A stretch of DNA of 64,000 nucleotides from Allopusillimonas ginsengisoli (lineage in GTDB: Bacteria; Pseudomonadota; Gammaproteobacteria; Burkholderiales; Burkholderiaceae_B), in the NCBI RefSeq assembly GCF_004153455.1, contig NZ_SDQE01000004.1, forward strand, positions 1 through 64,000, in the 5' to 3' direction. Below the pieces are notes generated by a model. That model did not search any database. It saw only the letters and a program-made list of their open reading frames with translations, and had not been told where the DNA came from. Position 1 is the first letter of the stretch, and each line of letters begins with the position of its first letter. This document shows positions 37,698 through 47,041 of this stretch, in pieces. Position numbers and translations under genes: made by a program.

Positions 37698-38946
37698 CGG
37701 GCGTGTTGTCCTGGGACACACTTCGCGCCTTGACCAGCGCAGAGCGGCCTGCCCCCCAACCGTTAAATGCCGTTGCCAGGCCCACGGCGGCAAACACCCA
37801 TACCGTGGCTTCAAAGCTGCCCGTGGCGCTGTGAAGAATACCGACAAGAAGCGGACCGCTGGCGGCTAGCACATAACCGATGCCTTGTGCCATACCGGAA
37901 AGATGGGCTGCCACATGGGAATCGGGTGAACGCAGCACGATGACGGTCATGGCCATCGCAAACAGCCCGCCTTGCCCAACGCCCTGTATCACCGCCCAGA
38001 ACCATAATGTCGAGACCGGAGCGAACAACAGGCCAATGAGTGCAGCGCTTGCAATGAGCGCCAAAGCGGCGTTCAGCATGCGTTGGTCTCGCAAGCGCAC
38101 TGCTAGCGCAGGCACCAGCAAACAGGTGGCAACTTGCAGCATGACAGAGACTGAAGTCATGAAGCCGGCGTGCACGCCATCCAGACCGCGTGCGCGCAAA
38201 ATAGGCGCCATCCATCCCATGACGCAATAGGCCAGCGCGGACTGCAGGCCCATGAACAGCGACACCTGCCAGGCCAGCGGATCGCGCGACAGGCCGCGGA
38301 CCGAATACCGGATATGCCGCGAAGGCGCCTTGCTGCGCAGCGACTGAGGCGCCCACATGAAAAACACCACGGCGGCCGGCAGGCCCCAGATGGCAAGACC
38401 CAGGCGCCAGGCGTCGTTGAAATAATGGGCAATGGGCAAGGTAAGCGCAGCGCCGAACGCCGCACCGCCACACAGCGCCATCGTATAGAGGCCAGTCATC
38501 AGCGCCGCGCGCTGCGGGAAATCTCGCTTGACCACGCTGGGCAACAATACATTGCCCGTGGCAATGGCGGCACCCGCCAGCGCCGATCCGGCAAACAAGC
38601 CATACAGCCCGCCCATGCCCCGCAGCCCGGTGCCTATCGCCAGCAGCAACAGAACCAGCAAAAGGCAGCGCTCGGGCCCAATGCGCTGCGAAAGGCGTGG
38701 CGCCACTGGCGCGAACAAACCGAGACACAGCACAGGCAATGTTGTCAGGTAGCCGGCGCCAGCCGAGGTGAGTGGCGTGGCCTGGATGATCTCGGGCAAC
38801 AGTACTGACAGACTGGAAAAAAGCGGACGCAGGTTGAAGGCGATCAGAACCAGGCTGGCGCCAAGCAGGAGGTGAGCGGCAACGCTGCGGGCTGGGACGG
38901 CGCTGGCGCTCAGCGAGGGGTTCTGGCCAGATTCAGGAGAGGGCAT
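37684..38946 (-). CDS. MFS transporter, CynX/NimT-like
   Basis: A 420-residue, twelve-helix major-facilitator protein. The first helix region (LLLGASLVLIAFNLRPLFSS) and the loop RLSQRIGPERCLLLVLLL are typical of the CynX/NimT (cyanate or nitroimidazole) branch. The substrate is unknown. Its start lies at 38946 on the minus strand, divergent from nothing recognisable: 285 bases separate it from the end of tpgA. Confidence 0.85.
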   Translation of the reverse strand: MPSPESGQNPSLSASAVPARSVAAHLLLGASLVLIAFNLRPLFSSLSVLLPEIIQATPLTSAGAGYLTTLPVLCLGLFAPVAPRLSQRIGPERCLLLVLLLLAIGTGLRGMGGLYGLFAGSALAGAAIATGNVLLPSVVKRDFPQRAALMTGLYTMALCGGAAFGAALTLPIAHYFNDAWRLGLAIWGLPAAVVFFMWAPQSLRSKAPSRHIRYSVRGLSRDPLAWQVSLFMGLQSALAYCVMGWMAPILRARGLDGVHAGFMTSVSVMLQVATCLLVPALAVRLRDQRMLNAALALIASAALIGLLFAPVSTLWFWAVIQGVGQGGLFAMAMTVIVLRSPDSHVAAHLSGMAQGIGYVLAASGPLLVGILHSATGSFEATVWVFAAVGLATAFNGWGAGRSALVKARSVSQDNTPVSGA

Positions 38947-39068
38947 GGAATAACGAGCTCGGCAATCTACCGTAAAGCCAAGATCATACTCGCGACCCTG
39001 AAAAAGCCGAAGCAGTGTCCGGACAGCACCGATCAGCCCTGTCTGGTTTCACGCCAGGCAAACGACGA

Positions 39069-39231
39069 TCAACCCGCCTTCGCCTGGCCCGCGACACGGC
39101 GCGCAATGTCCAGGGCCTGCGCATCGCTAGCGACCGGAATGTTGAACACGCCCTTGGTCACTGGGCCTTCAATGCGCGGCGCGGCCTGCGAAAGGCCGCG
39201 CTTGATGTCGTGGCGGATAGTCGCTGCCGGG
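39069..39231 (-). pseudogene. Coding-like fragment after tpgA (possible gene remnant)
   Basis: Directly after the tpgA stop, in the frame shifted by one base, runs a stretch of about 54 sense codons ending in TGA at 39069. Its codon use is as GC3-rich as the real genes around it, for example RIEGPVTKGVFNIPVASDAQ. No ATG lies in it and the frame is closed by TAG just upstream, inside tpgA. It may be the decayed C-terminal part of a gene, or an original tail of the TpgA-like protein cut off by a frameshift. I do not recognise the family. Confidence 0.35.
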
Positions 39232-40020
39232 CTAGCCGCGATGCGCTACCGTTATGTCAACGCGGCGATTGGGCGCAAGACATTCAATCAAGGCCGCACG
39301 CGGCCCGTTCGCACACTGGACAACAGGCTGGCGCTCGCCCATGCCATGCGCCTGGATACTGGAAGCGGGAATGCCCTGCGAGATCATCTGATTGCGCACG
39401 GCCTGTGCCCGTCTGTCGGAGAGCGCCAGATTGCTGGCGTCGCTGCCGATATGATCGGTGTGGCCGGTGACCACGATGGACGCCTCGCCCTGGCGAGGCA
39501 AAGCGCCGGCCACTCGATTGACTTCGGCCACCCCGGCCGCCGTCAGTGTTGCGCTGCCAAACGCAAACAGCACATCGCCTTTCAGAGACAAGGCCTGAGG
39601 CGCAGGCGCCGGCTTTCTCGGATTGAGCAGATCGGCGCAAGCCTCGGGCTTCCACAAGAAAGTCTGGGCATGCTTGTCCTTGTCGAACAAAACCTTGTAC
39701 TGGCAAGTCAGGTCGCCCCGCGGCGTACGAAAATGGAAGAGATAGTCCCATTCGCGCACGCCGGCCAAGCCTTCGCTGAAATGCGGGCGGCCGATCAGGC
39801 TGTAGACCTGATCCTTGGTCATGCCCGGGCCCATGAGACGCAGGCTATCAAGCGTGGGGTATGCGCCTGTGTCAAACGTTGTATCCACTGGATCCGGCCA
39901 GACGGGCTCATCCGTTGTGCCCTTGTCGCTGATCTGGCTCAGGTTGCCGCAGGCAGCCAGGGCCAGCACCGCGGCAAGGCCGCTTGCGCGCAGAGCGCAG
40001 GTTTTCAATGTCTTAAACAT
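39232..40020 (-). CDS. tpgA: TpgA-like lipoprotein (BamE/SmpA-like + OmpA-like domains)
   Basis: A 262-residue outer-membrane lipoprotein. The lipobox ends at Cys24 (LAAC). A SmpA/BamE-like domain follows (about residues 60-115, LMGPGMTKDQVYSLIGRPHF), then an OmpA-like peptidoglycan-binding domain (about 145-262, with TGHTDHIGSDASNLALSDRR). In Acinetobacter, TpgA with this domain order is encoded next to the trimeric autotransporter AtaA and helps hold it in the outer membrane and to peptidoglycan. Here the gene starts 85 bases after the giant adhesin on the same strand, so the same role is likely. The intergenic hairpin may set the ratio of the two products. Confidence 0.88.
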   Translation of the reverse strand: MFKTLKTCALRASGLAAVLALAACGNLSQISDKGTTDEPVWPDPVDTTFDTGAYPTLDSLRLMGPGMTKDQVYSLIGRPHFSEGLAGVREWDYLFHFRTPRGDLTCQYKVLFDKDKHAQTFLWKPEACADLLNPRKPAPAPQALSLKGDVLFAFGSATLTAAGVAEVNRVAGALPRQGEASIVVTGHTDHIGSDASNLALSDRRAQAVRNQMISQGIPASSIQAHGMGERQPVVQCANGPRAALIECLAPNRRVDITVAHRG

Positions 40021-40042
40021 AGCTTCTTATCCTTGGATTCTC

Positions 40043-40072
40043 GCTGTGGCCGGTGAAGGCACCGGCCACAGC
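40043..40072 (-). repeat. Intercistronic hairpin between adhesin and tpgA
   Basis: Perfect 13-base arms (40043-40055 and 40060-40072) around AAGG. No T-run follows on the minus strand. It may protect the 3' end of the adhesin message or reduce read-through rather than end transcription outright. Confidence 0.6.
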
Positions 40073-40105
40073 ATGCATGCACTCGGTCGTTTCAACAGAA
40101 CACGG

Positions 40106-43100
40106 TTACCACTGGTAGCCCACGCCAACCGAGCCGCCGTAGTCTCCACGCGATGAGCCGCTGGCGGTACCCTTGACGACCCATTTGCCGTTATCCGAGA
40201 TGGTCGACAGGCCCATGGCGTAACCGCTTTCACCGCGCCATGTACCGCCTCCCAGGCTGAGCATGCTCTTGCCCGGCAGGTAAGCCTGAGGCAGACCCGC
40301 TGTTGCCAGCGCCGCCGCCACACCCGCACTGGCGCGATTGTCCACGCGATCGATACGGCTATCCAGACGATTGATGTGGTTGGCAACGTTGCCTGCCACC
40401 CTGTTCAACTGCCCCAGGTTGACTGCGTCGCTGTCCTGTTTGCCGTCGGCAAGGTTGGTGATCTGCTTGTCACCCATGTCGATACCGTCCTGATTGATGG
40501 TCGGTCCGTTTTCAATGACAACCTCCTTGGCCGATACGGTATTGGTCGTCACACTGTCGACCTTGATATCCTTGGCCATGCCTACCGTGATATTGGTGCC
40601 ATCGCGGGTGATTTCGACGTTATCGCCGTTGACGAACTGCACGGTGTCGCCCGGTCCGACCTTGCTTGCGGTGTCGCCGTTGGTCTGAACGTTCCAGCCC
40701 ATGTTGGCAATATCCGCAACATTGTCGATATCGGTCTGTACGCCGTTGAGCGCATCATTAACGTTGTTGTAGGTGTTGCCGCCCACATTCAATTCCGTCA
40801 CCAGCTTGCCATCGACAAACGTGGAGTTGCCACCCATGCCATCGGCGATGCTGTTGCCCATGTCGTGGATCTGGCTGCCGTTGACTGCGTCGGTGCTGTT
40901 TTCGGAGATTTCGCCGCGCGCCAGATTGGTGATTGTCGTGCCGCCAGTGCGCCCGCCATCGGTGGAGACATCGCCCTCCAGCGTGACCCTGTTCTTGGGA
41001 TCGCCCACGTTGCCGTCGTACTTCACCGCGCGGTCGCTGAGATTATCGACATTGTCCTGGACACCCTTGAGCTGGCTGACGTTCACCGCGTCTGTATCGG
41101 CCACGCCCGCCTTGACGTTCGTGATCTGGAAACCGCCGGCGTTAATGCCGGTAACAGACGAGATGATTACCGTGCCCGCCGTAAGCCCCGTGTTGTTCAG
41201 CACGATGGGACCATTGGGACCGCCGTTGATGGTGACGCCATCGGTATTGAGCACCGTATCGCCAGTCGTGACAGAATCTACGGCGATGTCCTTGGCCAGA
41301 TTGAACTGCACGTCGTTGCCAGCCTTGGTGATGTCGATATTGCCATCGGTATTGGCCAGGTCCACCGTGTCGCCGGGTGCGACGTTGCTGCTGTTCGCGC
41401 CATTGGCTGTCAGGTTCCAGCCCTTGTTGGCCACATCGCTGACTTCCGTCAGTTGGTCGACGTTGACCGCATCGGTGCCGTCAATGCCCTTGGCAAGATT
41501 ACGGATTCTGTTGCCATTCATGTCGATGCCGTCCTTGCTGATCACCGGACCGCCATGGTTGATCGTCAGGCTGTCGGCTGTCAGGTTATTGGCCAGCAGA
41601 ATCTCCATCTCGCCGTCGGCATTGACCTGAGTACGAATGTTGCTGGACGAGGCTGGCTGCGCGACATCCAGCGACCCGCGGATCACCTGCGTTTCGCCAA
41701 GCTTGCGCTCGACCGACCCCTCGTTGCCCGCGAAGGTGATGGGCCTGCTCGCAACCCCGTACAGTTGCGAACCATTAATCGCTTCCGTGCTCGTACTGCT
41801 GATTTCTCCATCCGCGACACCGCTCACTTTGTTGTTGCCGAAATTCACAGTCGTGCCCGGCGTGACCGTAAACTGAGAGCTGACCAGGACGCCGCCATTG
41901 AGCGCGGCCAGACCATCCACCGCGAAAGCGCCGCCTACCGACAGATTGTTCTTGATGCCCACATCATCCGCCAGGTTGAACTGCACATCGTTGCCTGTCT
42001 TGGCCACGACGATGTTGCCATCCGTGTTGGCCAGATCAACGGTCGCGCCTGGCGCGACGTTGCTGCTGTTCGCGCCGTTGGCTGTCAAGTTCCAGCCCTG
42101 GTTCGCCACATTGCTGACTTCGGTCAACTGATCGACATTGACCGCATCAGAGCCATCGATACCTTTGGCAAGATGAGTGATCCGCTTGCCCTTCATGTCG
42201 ATGCCGCCCTGGTTGATCACCGGCCCACCGTTGTTGATCGTCAGGCTGTCTGCCGTCAGGTTGTTGGCCAGCAGGATTTCCATCTCGCCCGCGGGATTGA
42301 CCTGCGTGCGGATGTTGCCCGACGAAGCGGCCGCACCGCTGTCCAGCGAGCCACGAATGACCTGCGTTTCGCCCAGCTTGCGCGCCACGCTGCCGGTGTT
42401 GCCGGCAAACGTGATCGGCGTATTGGCCAGTTCGTAAAGTTGCGCGCCATTGACAACGTCAGTGCTGGTATTGGTAACGTCGCCCGCCTTGACGTTGGTG
42501 ATTTTGTTGCCACCAAAGTCGACGTTGGTGCTCGGCCTGACCGTCAGATTATTGCTAATCACCGCACCGCCATTCATATTGGTCACGCCAACGATGGTCG
42601 TATCGCCGCCTACATTCAGATTTTGCGCAATGCTGGTATTGCCGCCCACCGTGAAGTTGTTGGTGACGTTCACATTGTCTGCCAGGCCAAACGTTACCTT
42701 GTGGTCGGCATCGCCCTTGCTCACCACGATGTTGTCGTCAGCCGCACTGGCCAGATCAACCACTTCGCCGGGCTTCACATTGGTCTGATTGGCGTTGTTG
42801 GCCGTCAGTCTCCAGCCCTGGCTCGCCACGTTGCTGACTTCGGTCAACTGATCGACATTGACCGCATCAGAGCCATCGATACCCTTGGCAAGATGAGTGA
42901 TCCGCTTGCCCTTCATGTCGATGCCGCCCTGGTTGATCACCGGCCCGCCGTTGTTGATCGTCAGGCTGTCTGCTGTCAGATTGTTGGCCAGCAGGATTTC
43001 CATCTCGCCTGCGGGATTGACCTGCGTGCGGATGTTGCTCGACGACGCAGCTGCGCCACTGCCCAGCGAGCCACGAATGACCTGCGTCTCGCCCAGCTTA

Positions 43101-46100
43101 CGCGCCACGCTGCCGGTATTGCCGGCAAACGTGATCGGCGAGTTCTTCACGCTGTACAACTGGCTGCCATTGACCGCATCCTTGCTGGTATCGCTGATCG
43201 TACCTTCAGCCACGCTGGTAATCTTCCTGCCACCCATATCGGCGCCCTTGAACTGCGGCGTTTCCGCAAACTGGATCTCAATCCTGCCGCCCTCGTAGAC
43301 GACGTCGCCATCGCTATTGGTCCGCTTGGTGCCGCCGGTAACCACGGTCTTGACGTTCTGTGCGGAAGTCGCGCCGGTGTTGGCGCCGACAATGGCAACC
43401 GCAGAGCCCATGGTCTGATTGGTCTGGCCGCTGTTGCCCGTGTATGTCCAGGGTGTATCGCGCACCGCGCGAAGTTGCTTCACGTTCACCGCATCGGTGT
43501 CCGCCATGCCGCCCGCCAGATTGGTGATGCGGCGTTCGATACTGCCCGTGCGATCCTGGCCGCCATGATTGCCCACAGACACCACCCCTGTTTCCGCATC
43601 GTTGTGGTCAACCTTGGAATAGCGCGCGACCGTCGCGCCATAGGCAGATTCGGTATTGGAATCCGACCCGAGTGCGACCGAGTTCATGGCCTGAGCATGA
43701 GCACGGGTACCAATGGCGATGGTATTGGTGTTCTTGTCTTCTTCACCGGGCTTGGGCGAGGCAATACCCGCCACCGCATCCCTGCCCAGCGCAATCCCGT
43801 TGGACGCATAGCCGCGCGCATTTGTGCCCGACGCTATGCTGTTCGCGCCCATGGCGCGCGCACCGGTGCCGCTGGCCGCAGCGTTGATGCCGTGCGCCTG
43901 GGCATTGGAGCCAAAAGCCTGGGAGTCGAGTCCGCGAGCCGCAGCATGGTAGCCAACCGCCGCGCCACGTTTGGCGGATGACACCGAATGCTCACCCATC
44001 GCGATACCGTTGTCTGCCGTTACATCGGCATCAGTACCGATCACGATCGCGTTATCAACGGTGACATTGCCTTCTTTGGCGTCCGACTCGGCACGCGTGC
44101 CGATCACGATGGAATTCTCTCCACGGCTTTGCGCTGCGTTCCCGATGGCGATGGTGCTCTCGTGATAAGCGATGCTGCCGTGCCCGATCGCTGTCGCGCT
44201 ATCGGCATCAGCCTTGACCGCGTTGCCTAGCGCGATGGCGCTCTGTCCCGTGGACAGTGCCGAATTCCCCAAGGCCAGGCCGGAAGCACCGGACGCCGCG
44301 GCAGCCGGACCGATCGCCATGGCGTCGAGACCCGTTGCGCCTGTGTTGTCCTCATTGGCGCTCACTGTCGAGTTGACATCGAAGTATCGCGTTTTTTCAG
44401 CATCTACCAGGGATTTGACCTGGCCCACGTTGGCCGCATCGGTATCGTCGACACCCGCCTTCAGGTTTTTTATCGTGGTGCCGCCAGCGCCGCCCAGCGT
44501 GACGACTTGCTGGCTGCTGCCGCCATCGTAGAGCACCGCGCCTACGTCGTTGATGACCGTGCCCGTGCCGCCATTGCCAAGTTCGGTCAAGGCCATGGCC
44601 ACTGAGCTGTATTTCTTGCCACCCACTTCAAACTCGGTGACCTTGCCGTCTACCAGCGTCCCATTGCCCAGCACTTGTGCCAGGTTCTGTTGCGCGGCGG
44701 TCAATTGCCTCACGTTCACGGCATCGGTGCCTGCGCTACCGTCGGCAACGTTGACAATGCGGCGCTCGCCGCCCGAGCGGCCGACGGACACCACGGCGAT
44801 TGGATTGCCGGCCGCATTGGAGCCGGTGAGAAACCCTACGCCACTGGAGGACGCAGCCTGAGAATTCGTTCCCAGAGCGACACTGTCGCCCTGGGCCCTG
44901 CTGTTGGCGCCCAGTGCCACGCCCCAGTCGCCGCTAGTCTGAGCGTTAGCGCCCAGGACCGTGGACAAGGTCCCCTGCGCCTTCGCTTTATTGCCGACAG
45001 CCACCGAATGACTTTCGGCGCTGCTCTCCCCGCCAATTGCTACTGCATGTTCTACCGTCTTTCTGACTGCGCTTTCATTGGCCTTGTAGCCAATGGAAAT
45101 GTTTTGATTGCCATTCAGACGGGTACCCGCGTCGTTGCCGATGGAAACGGTGTAATCGCCGGACACGTCTGAGCCCGCCCCATAACCGATGGCAGTGCTC
45201 TGATTGCCGGAGACCCGTTGACCCGCATTGGTGCCGATCGCAATATGCGAGGTCTTGTCCAGCCCGGGATTGACCGGCCCCTCGATCGTGCCTATGCCTG
45301 CACCGGTTCCCAGTGCAATGCTGTTCAGGGTCGATGATTGCGCACCTTTGCCCACCGCGATGCCATTCGTCGAACTGGCTTTGGCCTGGGTGCCCAAGGC
45401 AATGCCGTCGTCGCCATCAGCCGAAGCGCTGCTGCCAATGGCGGTTGCATTGCCTGCACCCGCAGTCGCCTGGTTGCCCAGGGCGATCGCGCCGCTGCTG
45501 TATTGTCCAGACACTGTGGCCTTGGTGCCGATCGCAACTGAGTTCGACACGAATTCCGAGGCCACCGTGGCTTGATCGCCCATGGCGATACTGCCCGCGC
45601 CATTGGCTTGAGCCTTGCGCCCGACGGCCACGGCGCCTATGCCCTTCTCGCCGACGGTTGCAGCTTGGCCAAGCGCCATGCCAGCTTCTGCCTGCTCTGC
45701 TACGGTGGCGCCATCGCCCGCCGCCAGGCTGCCTTTGCCTGCGGCAATGGATTCGGGCCCTATGGCCACGGAATCCTGGCCCGAGGCATCAGAGTCGGCC
45801 TTGGTCGATGTTGCATGAAAATACTTGATGCCCTTGCCATCTTCATAGAGATCTTTTTGCATCGTGTACAGCTGGTCGCCTGTGACCGCTTCAGTGCTGC
45901 CGGCGGCAACGTCGCCGTTGGCCAGATTGCTGATTTTCTTGCCGCCCATGTTCAGGCCGCCGTTCAGCGTGGCTTGTCCGTTGACAACAAGCGGGCCGCC
46001 AATGGTTGCCGCGCCTGTGCTCGTTAACGTCTGCGCCTGAATCTGGTCCTTAGTCTTGACGGTAATCGTGCCGTCACTGCGCGTCACATCAATGTTCGAG

Positions 46101-46672
46101 CCGCCCACAATGGTGACCGCGTCGCCCGGCTTGATCGCCTTTCCGGCATCGGCGGCGCCACCTTTCAGCGTCCAGCCTTTATTCACATCGGTACTCAGCG
46201 TACCGACCGTGCCGCTCAGATCATTTACCGTGCCAGTCAGCGTGTTCACGGAGTTCACCGCCGATTGGGCAGTGTTCTGCACCGAAAACAACTGACGGCC
46301 GTTAACCGCGTCCGTGCTGCCCGCATTGACCGCGCCATCGTTCAGCCCGGCCACCCGGCCTCCATTCACAAACTCGATCTTTCCGACGCCATTCGAAAAG
46401 ATGATGTCATTGCCGTCAGCATGAATAGGCGAGGTGGAATCTGCGATGTCGACATCCGCCCAGGCCTGGCCGCCCAATCCCAACATGCCGGTGGCAACGA
46501 ACAATGCGGTTCCCATGAGCCGGCGAGCCTGGCCTGCGCCACGCAACGCGTTTGTTTCCATTCCCCCGTCTACGCTGGAACCCGAGCGCTTTCCTCGTCC
46601 CCGCGCGTTCTCTGAAACGGCGACAAAAGTCCCCGTCTGTTCATTCCATACCGTCTTGTAGATACGATTCAC
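40106..46672 (-). CDS. Giant trimeric autotransporter adhesin (YadA-like, type Vc)
   Basis: A 2188-residue surface adhesin. It opens with an extended signal peptide (MNRIYKTVWNEQTGTFVAVS) and a hydrophobic core, with cleavage near residue 72 (GGQAWA). Two YadA-type head regions follow (about residues 295-640 and 785-1085), made of 14-residue left-handed-helix repeats such as AVAIGGESSAESHS. Necks with the DAVNGRQL/DAVNVRQL motif join them to stalk segments. From about residue 1150 to 1830 the stalk has near-identical modules. The C-terminal anchor (AGLPQAYLPGKSMLSLGG to final Trp) forms the 12-strand barrel when trimerised. Trimeric autotransporters bind host or abiotic surfaces and promote autoaggregation; the ligand here is unknown. 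tpgA is downstream, and two AraC-type regulators lie upstream. Confidence 0.97.
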   Translation of the reverse strand: MNRIYKTVWNEQTGTFVAVSENARGRGKRSGSSVDGGMETNALRGAGQARRLMGTALFVATGMLGLGGQAWADVDIADSTSPIHADGNDIIFSNGVGKIEFVNGGRVAGLNDGAVNAGSTDAVNGRQLFSVQNTAQSAVNSVNTLTGTVNDLSGTVGTLSTDVNKGWTLKGGAADAGKAIKPGDAVTIVGGSNIDVTRSDGTITVKTKDQIQAQTLTSTGAATIGGPLVVNGQATLNGGLNMGGKKISNLANGDVAAGSTEAVTGDQLYTMQKDLYEDGKGIKYFHATSTKADSDASGQDSVAIGPESIAAGKGSLAAGDGATVAEQAEAGMALGQAATVGEKGIGAVAVGRKAQANGAGSIAMGDQATVASEFVSNSVAIGTKATVSGQYSSGAIALGNQATAGAGNATAIGSSASADGDDGIALGTQAKASSTNGIAVGKGAQSSTLNSIALGTGAGIGTIEGPVNPGLDKTSHIAIGTNAGQRVSGNQSTAIGYGAGSDVSGDYTVSIGNDAGTRLNGNQNISIGYKANESAVRKTVEHAVAIGGESSAESHSVAVGNKAKAQGTLSTVLGANAQTSGDWGVALGANSRAQGDSVALGTNSQAASSSGVGFLTGSNAAGNPIAVVSVGRSGGERRIVNVADGSAGTDAVNVRQLTAAQQNLAQVLGNGTLVDGKVTEFEVGGKKYSSVAMALTELGNGGTGTVINDVGAVLYDGGSSQQVVTLGGAGGTTIKNLKAGVDDTDAANVGQVKSLVDAEKTRYFDVNSTVSANEDNTGATGLDAMAIGPAAAASGASGLALGNSALSTGQSAIALGNAVKADADSATAIGHGSIAYHESTIAIGNAAQSRGENSIVIGTRAESDAKEGNVTVDNAIVIGTDADVTADNGIAMGEHSVSSAKRGAAVGYHAAARGLDSQAFGSNAQAHGINAAASGTGARAMGANSIASGTNARGYASNGIALGRDAVAGIASPKPGEEDKNTNTIAIGTRAHAQAMNSVALGSDSNTESAYGATVARYSKVDHNDAETGVVSVGNHGGQDRTGSIERRITNLAGGMADTDAVNVKQLRAVRDTPWTYTGNSGQTNQTMGSAVAIVGANTGATSAQNVKTVVTGGTKRTNSDGDVVYEGGRIEIQFAETPQFKGADMGGRKITSVAEGTISDTSKDAVNGSQLYSVKNSPITFAGNTGSVARKLGETQVIRGSLGSGAAASSSNIRTQVNPAGEMEILLANNLTADSLTINNGGPVINQGGIDMKGKRITHLAKGIDGSDAVNVDQLTEVSNVASQGWRLTANNANQTNVKPGEVVDLASAADDNIVVSKGDADHKVTFGLADNVNVTNNFTVGGNTSIAQNLNVGGDTTIVGVTNMNGGAVISNNLTVRPSTNVDFGGNKITNVKAGDVTNTSTDVVNGAQLYELANTPITFAGNTGSVARKLGETQVIRGSLDSGAAASSGNIRTQVNPAGEMEILLANNLTADSLTINNGGPVINQGGIDMKGKRITHLAKGIDGSDAVNVDQLTEVSNVANQGWNLTANGANSSNVAPGATVDLANTDGNIVVAKTGNDVQFNLADDVGIKNNLSVGGAFAVDGLAALNGGVLVSSQFTVTPGTTVNFGNNKVSGVADGEISSTSTEAINGSQLYGVASRPITFAGNEGSVERKLGETQVIRGSLDVAQPASSSNIRTQVNADGEMEILLANNLTADSLTINHGGPVISKDGIDMNGNRIRNLAKGIDGTDAVNVDQLTEVSDVANKGWNLTANGANSSNVAPGDTVDLANTDGNIDITKAGNDVQFNLAKDIAVDSVTTGDTVLNTDGVTINGGPNGPIVLNNTGLTAGTVIISSVTGINAGGFQITNVKAGVADTDAVNVSQLKGVQDNVDNLSDRAVKYDGNVGDPKNRVTLEGDVSTDGGRTGGTTITNLARGEISENSTDAVNGSQIHDMGNSIADGMGGNSTFVDGKLVTELNVGGNTYNNVNDALNGVQTDIDNVADIANMGWNVQTNGDTASKVGPGDTVQFVNGDNVEITRDGTNITVGMAKDIKVDSVTTNTVSAKEVVIENGPTINQDGIDMGDKQITNLADGKQDSDAVNLGQLNRVAGNVANHINRLDSRIDRVDNRASAGVAAALATAGLPQAYLPGKSMLSLGGGTWRGESGYAMGLSTISDNGKWVVKGTASGSSRGDYGGSVGVGYQW
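41445..41750 (-). repeat. Adhesin stalk repeat, diverged copy
   Basis: Encodes the same module as the two copies at 42115 and 42835 (EMEILLANNLTADSLTINHG, then a DAVNVDQLTEVSDVAN neck), with more differences in DNA and a few in protein (MNGNRIRNLAKG against MKGKRITHLAKG). Confidence 0.75.
42115..42420 (-). repeat. Adhesin stalk repeat, copy A
   Basis: Matches 42835-43140 at an offset of exactly 720 bases with only scattered, mostly silent differences. It encodes a stalk module with TFAGNTGSVARKLGETQVIR, MEILLANNLTADSLTINNGG and a neck. The two copies differ in protein at a couple of positions only (GSLDSGAAASSGN against GSLGSGAAASSSN). Confidence 0.88.
42835..43140 (-). repeat. Adhesin stalk repeat, copy B
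   Basis: Partner of the copy at 42115-42420. The long near-identity makes this a site for recombination that could delete or add a 720-base, 240-residue stalk unit in frame. Confidence 0.88.
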
Positions 46673-46975
46673 AAATGTTCCCCAATAATCGATCGTGCTT
46701 ACGTGCTGGAATGACCTTTTCTGACTAGAGGTGGTCGGGCAGTACGTAAGAAGTTATTCGCAAATATGTAACCAAACCCCATAACGAGTGACACTTTGCG
46801 GCAGACCCAATATCAGAGCTTTTGTTTTTCCGGCAAAAACATTTGAAAATCGTTTTTTTGGATAATTGAAATGTAAACAATGAAAAAGAAGGCTAAATAG
46901 GCACAAATAAGGGAATATAAATGTTCGATCGAACCTGGCAATTCCGCAGCCCGGCAACAAACGTTCCAGCATAAA
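46673..46975. promoter_or_regulatory. Upstream region of the adhesin gene
   Basis: About 300 bases, AT-richer than the surroundings, between the adhesin start and the terminator of the araC-type gene. It must hold the adhesin promoter. A GGGGAAC ribosome-binding site lies about eight bases before the ATG. No -35/-10 pair of good quality was picked out, and no coding frame fits. Confidence 0.5.
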
Positions 46976-47007
46976 AAAAGCCGCAACAATTGCAGCGGCC
47001 TTTTTTT
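46975..47007 (-). terminator. Bidirectional terminator after the AraC-type gene
   Basis: GCCGC (46980-46984) and GCGGC (46995-46999) form a short stem with seven A before it and seven T after it. On the minus strand it ends the araC-type message and insulates the adhesin gene from read-through. Confidence 0.78.
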
Positions 47008-47041
47008 GCATAATTACAACTAATTGTTTAATCGAAAATAC

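Noticed and set aside
40376-43981. A 1201-codon open frame on the plus strand inside the adhesin gene
   Set aside because: It mirrors the repeats of the adhesin on the other strand, has no known motif and no plausible start signal.
46754-47011. 85-codon frame upstream of the adhesin on the minus strand
   Set aside because: It spans the AT-rich promoter region and runs through the terminator hairpin of the neighbouring gene.
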